Origin: an uncultured Asticcacaulis sp.
GTDB lineage: Bacteria; Pseudomonadota; Alphaproteobacteria; Caulobacterales; Caulobacteraceae
NCBI GenBank assembly: GCA_946482045.1
Contig: CAMLPZ010000128.1
Coordinates: 1 to 11,362 of the forward strand
Reading direction: 5' to 3'
Length of the DNA stretch: 11,362 nt
The notes beneath the pieces are model-generated. The model saw only the letters and a list, made by a program, of their open reading frames with translations. It was not told where the DNA came from and made no database searches. The position numbers and the translations under genes are program-made. Positions 7,423-11,362 of the stretch are shown piece after piece (the stretch's first letter is position 1; every line of letters begins with the position of its first letter).

Positions 7423-7527
7423 GAATCAGTGACGAATCACTATTGCCAATCTGTTCTATACTAAATGTGGTAGGTGAAATTAGCGTTAACCATATTGGCG
7501 AGATTCGGGTTGGATGTGAACAGATTC
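7423..7527. promoter_or_regulatory. Cluster of four GANTC sites (CcrM/GcrA-type) in the helicase-tRNA intergenic region
   Basis: GAATC occurs at 7423-7427 and 7434-7438, and GATTC at 7502-7506 and 7523-7527. By eye I find roughly twenty GANTC sites in the whole window, so four within 105 bases is a marked concentration. In Caulobacter and relatives CcrM methylates GANTC and GcrA acts at promoters that carry it. The site at 7434-7438 lies where the -35 element would be for a TATACT -10 box at 7457-7462 (17-base spacing). A small hairpin, AGTGA-CGAA-TCACT at 7428-7441, overlaps the first pair. No protein gene on the plus strand begins here, so the promoter would read into the tRNA gene or an unrecognised small RNA. 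The sites are observed; the regulatory role is inferred. Confidence 0.45.
7486..7493 (+). promoter_or_regulatory. CtrA-like half-site TTAACCAT
   Basis: The exact octamer TTAACCAT, the half-site form known for the Caulobacter cell-cycle regulator CtrA, occurs here. Seven bases upstream is TGAA (7475-7478), one mismatch from the TTAA that would complete the TTAA-N7-TTAA full site. It sits among the GANTC sites. A single octamer can occur by chance, so this is a candidate only. Confidence 0.3.
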
Positions 7528-7536
7528 CTTTCCGGC

Positions 7537-7566
7537 TTGATTGCCAACGGCGGGGCACGCTAAAGA
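7537..7566 (+). promoter_or_regulatory. Candidate proximal promoter of tRNA-Arg
   Basis: TTGATT at 7537-7542 is followed after 18 bases by TAAAGA at 7561-7566 (or after 17 by CTAAAG), ten bases before the tRNA 5' end. The -10 box lies in the loop of an inverted repeat, GCACGC (7555-7560) and GCGTGC (7569-7574). If transcription starts further upstream, for example from TATACT at 7457-7462, that repeat would form a hairpin just ahead of the RNase P cleavage site. Confidence 0.4.
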
Positions 7567-7576
7567 GGGCGTGCGT

Positions 7577-7653
7577 GGCCCCTTAGCTCAGCCGGATAGA
7601 GCAAGGCTTTCCTAAAGCAGAGGTCGCAGGTTCGAGTCCTGCAGGGGTCGCCA
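7577..7653 (+). tRNA. tRNA-Arg (anticodon CCT)
   Basis: A full 77-base cloverleaf with encoded CCA can be drawn. The acceptor stem GGCCCCT (7577-7583) pairs with AGGGGTC (7643-7649) with one G-U pair; the discriminator is G7650 and CCA is 7651-7653. The D stem is GCTC/GAGC. The anticodon loop TTCCTAA (7609-7615) gives anticodon CCT at 7611-7613, reading AGG codons. The variable loop is AGGTC, and the T arm is GCAGG-TTCGAGT-CCTGC. The anticodon stem is odd: AGGCT (7604-7608) against AGCAG (7616-7620) gives three Watson-Crick pairs next to the loop, but the two outer positions are A opposite G and G opposite A. All other stems are intact, so this is probably a working tRNA. Confidence 0.93.
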
Positions 7654-7665
7654 AATATGTTCAGT

Positions 7666-7714
7666 ACCTTGAAAACCGCGCCTCCGCAGTAACGGTTTTC
7701 GCAAGCTTCAAGGT
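7666..7714 (+). other. Imperfect stem-loop between tRNA-Arg and the propeller gene
   Basis: ACCTTGA (7666-7672) pairs with TCAAGGT (7708-7714). Directly inside, AAACCG (7673-7678) pairs with CGGTTT (7693-7698). This gives a 13-bp stem with a 14-base loop and a 9-base one-sided bulge (7699-7707). It starts 13 bases after the tRNA CCA end and could be a 3' processing or termination structure for the tRNA transcript, or a leader structure of the downstream gene. There is no T-run after it, so it is not a standard intrinsic terminator. I see no other convincing element in 7654-7823 apart from the ribosome binding site of the next gene. Confidence 0.4.
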
Positions 7715-7823
7715 CAATACAGAACGGTCCCGAGGGCTGATCCGCGTGACCCTATCGCCGGCCCGCAAAAGTTCCAAGCTCGTCAAGCCCTGAGGGCAGC
7801 CCCATCTTTCTCGGAGCCGCTGT

Positions 7824-9143
7824 ATGCGCTCGATAGTCCTGGCCTTTGCCGCTCTGGTTTGCGTCTCGTCTGCGTCGGCCCAAACACCGGCGATGGCGCC
7901 TGAAGCTATTGACAAGGTCTGGTCGGGCCACAGTGCCCGCTTTGCCATGGTGGCCAGCGCCACCCACCTCTTTGTCGCCTATTACGACGCCAACCGGCAA
8001 TTGACCGTCGCCCAGCGGCCGCTCAACAATCCGGCGCACTGGGTCTATCACAAGGTCGACACATGGCTCGGTTGGGACAGTCACAATTACATCGCCATGG
8101 CGCTGGATGGAGCCGGCGCCGTCCACGTCGCCGGCAATATGCATGTCGATCCGCTGACCTATTTCCGCAGTGAGCGCGGCGGTGACGTGCGCACATTAAA
8201 GCGCAGCCCTGTCATGGTCGATCCGGCGCGCGAACAGCGGATAACCTATCCGATCTTCCTCAAAGACAGCGCTGGAAGGCTGATCTATAAGTACCGCGAT
8301 GGCTCCAGCGGTGATGGCAACGAACGCTACAATGTCTATGACGAAGCCAGCCAGCAATGGAAGGCACTGACTTCGACGCCGCTCATCGATGGGGAAGGGG
8401 CGCGCAACGCCTATTTCATGGGCCCGGTTCTGGGCCCCGACGGCTTTTTCCACATCGCCTGGGTGTGGCGCGAAACGCCGATGGCGGAAACCAACCACGA
8501 TCTCAGCTACGCGCGGACACGCGATCTGATCCATTGGGAAAAGGCCGACGGCACGCCGCTGACCTTGCCGATCCGGCTGAGCCAGGCTGAGATCGTCGAT
8601 CCCGTGCCGGTCAAGGGCGGGATGATCAACAACAACACCATTATCGGCTTTGACGACCAGGGCAGGGTGACGATCACGTACCACAAGTACGATTCCAGCG
8701 GGAACACGCAGATCTGGCTGGCGCGCCGCGAGGGCAAAATCTGGACGAAGCGTCAGATCAGCGCTTGGACGAACTATCGTTGGGACTTCAGTGGCGGCGG
8801 ATCGCTGAACAGCGAGATATTCGTTGGTGGGGCCCGGCCGGGTGCGCCTGGCCAGTTGATCGTCCCCGTCGTCAGGCTGGGCCAGGCGCTGGAATTCGTC
8901 GTGGACGCCAAGTCGCTGAGGCTGATAGAAGAGCGCAAGGTCGACGGCCTGACAGAGGCGGTCGCCAGACATGTTCACGTAGCGAACGGCCTGCACCTCA
9001 ATGCGGTGCAGGCGACGACGCCGGATGGACGGACCTTTACCCTGGCCTGGGGTAGCCTGCCGCCGAATCGCGACCTGCCACGGCCGGCGATACCGGACGC
9101 ATCTGATCTGGTGCTGCTCCAAGGCATTGCCAACGCCGAGTAA
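7824..9143 (+). CDS. Secreted BNR_4-type beta-propeller protein, candidate polysaccharide lyase
   Basis: This encodes 439 residues with a signal peptide (MRSIVLAFAALVCVSSASA, cut before Gln20), so it is exported to the periplasm or beyond. CGGAG ending at 7816, seven bases before ATG 7824, supports the start. The sequence resembles the BNR_4 family of seven-bladed propellers: VAYYDANRQLTVAQRPL (51-67), GWDSHNYIAMALDGAGAVHV (83-102), AGNMHVDPLTYFRS (103-116), YKYRDGSSGDGNERYNVYD (155-173) and FFHIAWVWRETP (208-219). Ulvan lyases of PL24/PL25 and related uronate lyases use this fold with a pair of catalytic histidines. Here His87 and His107, 20 residues apart in the equivalent blades, are the candidates, with Tyr155/Tyr157 and Arg158 as possible partners; this mapping is from memory. 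The substrate is not determined. The next gene is a sugar symporter 88 bp downstream with no terminator between, which supports a joint role in taking up a released sugar. A sialidase is less likely, as no Asp-boxes are seen. Confidence 0.75.
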   Translation: MRSIVLAFAALVCVSSASAQTPAMAPEAIDKVWSGHSARFAMVASATHLFVAYYDANRQLTVAQRPLNNPAHWVYHKVDTWLGWDSHNYIAMALDGAGAVHVAGNMHVDPLTYFRSERGGDVRTLKRSPVMVDPAREQRITYPIFLKDSAGRLIYKYRDGSSGDGNERYNVYDEASQQWKALTSTPLIDGEGARNAYFMGPVLGPDGFFHIAWVWRETPMAETNHDLSYARTRDLIHWEKADGTPLTLPIRLSQAEIVDPVPVKGGMINNNTIIGFDDQGRVTITYHKYDSSGNTQIWLARREGKIWTKRQISAWTNYRWDFSGGGSLNSEIFVGGARPGAPGQLIVPVVRLGQALEFVVDAKSLRLIEERKVDGLTEAVARHVHVANGLHLNAVQATTPDGRTFTLAWGSLPPNRDLPRPAIPDASDLVLLQGIANAE

Positions 9144-9231
9144 AGGCGCTTTCAAAACAGATGATTGCAGAACGCGCCCGGGCACTGTAGCCACGGGTAT
9201 CCGGCTCTGCGGCGATGTGCATTTGCTTATC

Positions 9232-10869
9232 ATGACGACAAGTGGTCTTTCCCCCATCGATATCGCGATCGTCGCTGCCTACAGCGTCGCGATATGTGTT
9301 GCCGCCTGGTATGTGACGAAAAGCGCGCCGCGCGGACTGAACGTCAGCGCCTATTTCTTCGCCGACAAGCAGTTGCCGTTCTGGGCCGTCGGCACTTCGA
9401 TCATCGCTGCCAACATCTCCGCTGAACAGATCATCGGCATGTCGGGGGCAGGCTACCGTCTGGGGCTCGCCATCGCGTCCTACGAATGGATGGCGGCGCT
9501 GGCGCTCATCGTCGTCGCCAAATATATCCTGCCGGTGTTTTACAATGCCGGCCTTGAGACCATGCCGGGGTTTCTGGAGCGCCGCTACGGTCCCCAGGTC
9601 AAGACCCTGATGGCGGTCTTCTGGCTCATTCAGTACACCTTCATCAATCTGACGGGCATTCTCTGGCTGGGCGCGACGACGATCGGGCATATTTCCGGCC
9701 TCGATCCGCTGATCGGCCTGGCGCTGCTGGGCCTGTTCGCCCTGTCATACCAACTGTACGGGGGCTTAAGGGCAGCGGCGCTGACCGACATCGTCCAGGT
9801 GACGATCCTGATCGTCGGCGGGTTGGCGATACTGGCGATATCCCTGGGCGCCATCGGCGGCTCACTGTCGCCGGGCGGCGTTGTGGCGGGTCTGAGCCGC
9901 CTGCATCAGCAGTATCCCGGCCACTTCCATCTTATCTTCGACGAGGACGACCCGAACTATGCCGAGATCCCGGGGATGGCGGTTCTGATCGGTGGCATGT
10001 GGGTGATGAACATCTCCTACTTCGGCTTCAACCAGTATATCGTCCAGCGCGCCCTGTCGGCCAAATCCCTGCCCGAGGCCCAGACCGGCATAGCACTCGC
10101 GGCCTATCTGAAGCTGCTGATGCCGTTGATCGTGGTGCTGCCGGGCCTGTGCGCCCTTGTGCTGGCCCCTGGACTTCCTCGCGGCGACCTGGCCTATCCG
10201 TCGATGATGCGCCTGCTGCCGCCGGGCGTACTGGGCCTGGTCTTTGCCGCTCTCATCGCCGCCATTGTCGCTTCGTCCGCATCCAAGATCAACTCGATCG
10301 CGACGATCTTCGCCCTCGACCTGGTGCGGTCCGCGCAGCCGGCTCTGCCGGAAAAGGCGCTGGTGTCGACCGGCCGGTGGGCCGCCACGATAGCGCTTCT
10401 TATTGCTGTGATTGTCGCCAAGCCGCTGCTTGGTAAATTCGATCTGGTCTTCCAGATTGGCCAGAACCTGACAGGCTTCTTCGCCCCGCCGATCGTTGTC
10501 ATCTTCCTGCTCGGCATGTTCTGGAAGCCTACCTCGACGACCGGCGCGCTTTATGGCCTGCTGACCGGGGTGGCCGCCTCGGTCCTGTTCTTTGCTGCCA
10601 GCGCTGTGCATCGGACTCCGGATATGCCTGGCCGGGAATGGCTGGCATGGCTGCGCTTCGTTCCTGACATACCGTTTCTCGATCGCGTCGGCTGGGTGTT
10701 CTGGATCTGTCTGCTGGTGACCGTCGCCGTCTCCAAGCTGAAACCGAACCGTGAGGCGCTGTGGTCGCCGGAAACCACGCTTTCGCAGTTCCGCACAACG
10801 CCGGTCTTCAATGCGCTGGCAGCCGGCATCGTCGCCATCCTTGTTCTGATCTATGCCCTGCTCTGGTAG
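9232..10869 (+). CDS. SGLT-type sodium/sugar symporter (solute:sodium symporter family)
   Basis: This is a 545-residue inner-membrane transporter with about 14 predicted helices and the LeuT-like fold, close in length to Vibrio vSGLT (543). The open frame extends upstream to 9001 inside the propeller gene, but ATG 9232 (MTTSGLSPIDIAIVAAYS) matches the family N-terminus. Motifs shared with vSGLT include AANISAEQIIGMSGAGY (59-75), ASYEWMAAL (82-90), YGGLRAAALTDIVQV (176-190), GMWVMN...GFNQYIVQR (255-273) and AAYLKLLMPLIVVLPG (290-305). Residues corresponding to the sugar site are Asn61, Gln66, Glu85, Asn260, Tyr263 (inner gate) and Lys294. The Ser pair at 348-349 in the SSASKINSIATIF stretch is a candidate for the Na2 sodium site. 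This pattern favours a hexose or related sugar over proline or acetate. It follows the propeller gene by 88 bp, so an operon is likely. No strong Shine-Dalgarno sequence precedes the start. Family very secure, sugar unknown. Confidence 0.9.
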   Translation: MTTSGLSPIDIAIVAAYSVAICVAAWYVTKSAPRGLNVSAYFFADKQLPFWAVGTSIIAANISAEQIIGMSGAGYRLGLAIASYEWMAALALIVVAKYILPVFYNAGLETMPGFLERRYGPQVKTLMAVFWLIQYTFINLTGILWLGATTIGHISGLDPLIGLALLGLFALSYQLYGGLRAAALTDIVQVTILIVGGLAILAISLGAIGGSLSPGGVVAGLSRLHQQYPGHFHLIFDEDDPNYAEIPGMAVLIGGMWVMNISYFGFNQYIVQRALSAKSLPEAQTGIALAAYLKLLMPLIVVLPGLCALVLAPGLPRGDLAYPSMMRLLPPGVLGLVFAALIAAIVASSASKINSIATIFALDLVRSAQPALPEKALVSTGRWAATIALLIAVIVAKPLLGKFDLVFQIGQNLTGFFAPPIVVIFLLGMFWKPTSTTGALYGLLTGVAASVLFFAASAVHRTPDMPGREWLAWLRFVPDIPFLDRVGWVFWICLLVTVAVSKLKPNREALWSPETTLSQFRTTPVFNALAAGIVAILVLIYALLW

Positions 10870-10893
10870 GATGCGATCGCGCCATCATGCTTG

Positions 10894-10935
10894 CTCGACT
10901 GTGCTGCGTTTCGAACGAAACGCAGCACAGTCGAG
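10894..10935. repeat. Perfect 20-bp inverted repeat (42 bp in all), possible terminator
   Basis: Bases 10894-10913 are the exact reverse complement of 10916-10935, with only AA between. In RNA this would make a 19-bp stem closed by a GAAC tetraloop. It begins 25 bases after the symporter stop codon, a fitting place for transcript termination or 3'-end protection. There is no T-run on either side, so Rho-independent termination in the usual form is doubtful. It may instead be a small palindromic repetitive element. The structure is certain; the role is not. Confidence 0.7.
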
Positions 10936-10949
10936 ATGTCTTAATGGTC

Positions 10950-10994
10950 GCATGCTTGATCCGAAAAACCGGTTCCCACTTTTTCGGAGCATGC
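10950..10994. repeat. RIME-like palindromic intergenic repeat
   Basis: GCATGCT (10950-10956) pairs with AGCATGC (10988-10994), and CCGAAAAA (10961-10968) with TTTTTCGG (10980-10987). The left arm carries a TGAT bulge, and the loop is CCGGTTCCCAC. The core, CCGAAAA...CCGGTTCCCACTTTTTCGG, resembles a short repeat that I recall in many intergenic regions of rhizobia and other alphaproteobacteria (RIME-like elements). Family membership is from memory and needs a genome count. It may act as a hairpin in the 3' region of the symporter transcript or the 5' leader of the GntR gene. Confidence 0.6.
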
Positions 10995-11049
10995 TTGCTA
11001 AGGCCGGACAAGTCGCGCATAAGCACGCATAGGGGACGTTGGTCAGGTC

Positions 11050-11362
11050 ATGGAAAGCAAGAAAAAGTCAGCCAATACCGATGCAACGGCAGATTTCACC
11101 TTCGAGGAAGTGCCGTCGCAGGGCCGTCTTCATGGGTCGCTGGCGCGCCGGCTGGCGATCGATATCCTGAACGGAACGTACAAGCCCGGCGACATTCTGC
11201 CGTTTCAGATCGACTCCAGCGAAGCGCTGAATATTTCCCGGACGCCTTACCGCGAAGCCCTGAAGATCCTGTCCGCCAAGGGGCTGATCGAAAGCAAGCC
11301 GAAGCGCGGCACGCTGGTGTGCGAACGTTCGCGCTGGAACCTGCTCGATCCCGAAGTCATGG
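11050..11362 (+). CDS. GntR-family (FadR subfamily) transcriptional regulator, N-terminal part
   Basis: The frame is open from ATG 11050 to the right edge (104 codons), so the C-terminal effector domain is missing from the window. A winged-helix DNA-binding domain is evident: GSLARRLAIDILNGTYKPGDILP (about 29-51), then SSEALNISRTPYREALKILSAKGLIESKPKRGTLV (about 55-89), with the family's RTPYREAL recognition helix and RGT wing. It is followed by RSRWNLLDPEVM, a linker typical of FadR-type regulators (FCD domain) that control sugar-acid or sugar catabolism. A basic, polar N-terminal extension of about 25 residues precedes the domain. The Shine-Dalgarno sequence is weak: AGG lies only two bases before the ATG and GGGGA about 13 bases before. 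It follows the symporter by 180 bp across palindromic repeats, so it may have its own promoter. It probably regulates the adjacent uptake genes. Confidence 0.88.
   Translation, partial: MESKKKSANTDATADFTFEEVPSQGRLHGSLARRLAIDILNGTYKPGDILPFQIDSSEALNISRTPYREALKILSAKGLIESKPKRGTLVCERSRWNLLDPEVM

Larger units (their letters stand above)
10886..10997. repeat. Three copies of CATGCTTG in a repeat-rich spacer
   Basis: The octamer CATGCTTG occurs at 10886-10893, 10951-10958 and 10990-10997, all in the same orientation. The first directly abuts the long inverted repeat at 10894, while the second and third bracket the palindromic element at 10950-10994. This gives the spacer between the symporter and GntR genes (10870-11049) a mosaic look, as if an element end had been duplicated around an insertion. 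Confidence 0.5.

Noticed and set aside
7341..7586. 81-codon plus-strand open frame in the intergenic region
   Set aside because: It runs into the tRNA gene, lacks a ribosome binding site and has no family resemblance; the region is better read as regulatory.
7577..7653. tRNA-Arg gene as an integration site of a mobile island
   Set aside because: No integrase gene and no repeat of the tRNA 3' end was found in the window.
9144..9231. Possible terminator or promoter between the propeller and symporter genes
   Set aside because: No stem with T-run and no convincing -35/-10 pair was seen; co-transcription is the simpler view.
8196..9257. 353-codon open frame on the minus strand opposite the propeller gene
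   Set aside because: It is antisense to a clear gene with signal peptide and family motifs; its translation is low in hydrophobic pattern and shows no family motif. It is a product of GC-rich codon bias.
9862..10611. 249-codon minus-strand open frame opposite the symporter
   Set aside because: The translation is rich in Gln, Arg, His and Gly with no domain, as expected for the complement of a membrane-protein gene.
11036..11052. TTGGTCAGGTCAT before the GntR start as a FadR-type operator
   Set aside because: The halves are not inverted repeats, so it does not fit the palindromic operators of this family.

Overview
This 11.4 kb window looks like chromosome from an alphaproteobacterium, most plausibly of the Caulobacteraceae (an Asticcacaulis-like organism is a guess). 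The evidence is a GC-rich, densely packed sequence, a SUV3-type RNA helicase of the kind alphaproteobacteria share with mitochondria, sparse GANTC (CcrM-type) sites with one tight cluster, an exact CtrA-type half-site TTAACCAT, and a palindromic intergenic repeat resembling those scattered through alphaproteobacterial genomes. Several genes lack a Shine-Dalgarno sequence and may give leaderless mRNAs. No phage, transposase or CRISPR signal was seen.

Layout. Bases 3-842: the C-terminal part of a glycoside hydrolase family 9-type enzyme, cut by the window edge. Bases 900-1991: a ChaA-type Ca2+(Na+,K+)/H+ antiporter. Bases 2075-4468, all on +: a small NTF2/SnoaL-like protein, a TetR repressor whose start codon lies within a perfect 19-bp palindrome (probable autoregulatory operator), and a divergent membrane-bound nitrilase related to apolipoprotein N-acyltransferase. 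The last gene shares its first base with the repressor stop codon. Bases 4416-7295, on -: a long SUV3-like DEIQ-box helicase with an acidic then basic low-complexity tail. Its 3' end overlaps the convergent nitrilase gene by 53 bp. Bases 7296-7576: an AT-richer intergenic stretch with the helicase promoter, four GANTC sites, a CtrA-like half-site and promoter elements, leading to tRNA-Arg(CCT) at 7577-7653.

The right end looks like a carbohydrate-uptake locus: a secreted BNR_4-type beta-propeller protein (candidate polysaccharide lyase), an SGLT-type Na+/sugar symporter, a repeat-rich spacer, and the start of a FadR-type GntR regulator cut by the right edge. The likely logic is that an exported enzyme frees a sugar or uronate-containing fragment, the symporter imports it, and the GntR protein senses a product. 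The GH9 fragment at the left edge fits a polysaccharide-degrading lifestyle but is separated by unrelated genes.

The points most worth following up are the TetR/nitrilase-like pair with its operator, the cell-cycle-type site cluster before the tRNA gene, the propeller-symporter pair, and the two palindromic repeats near 10.9 kb.
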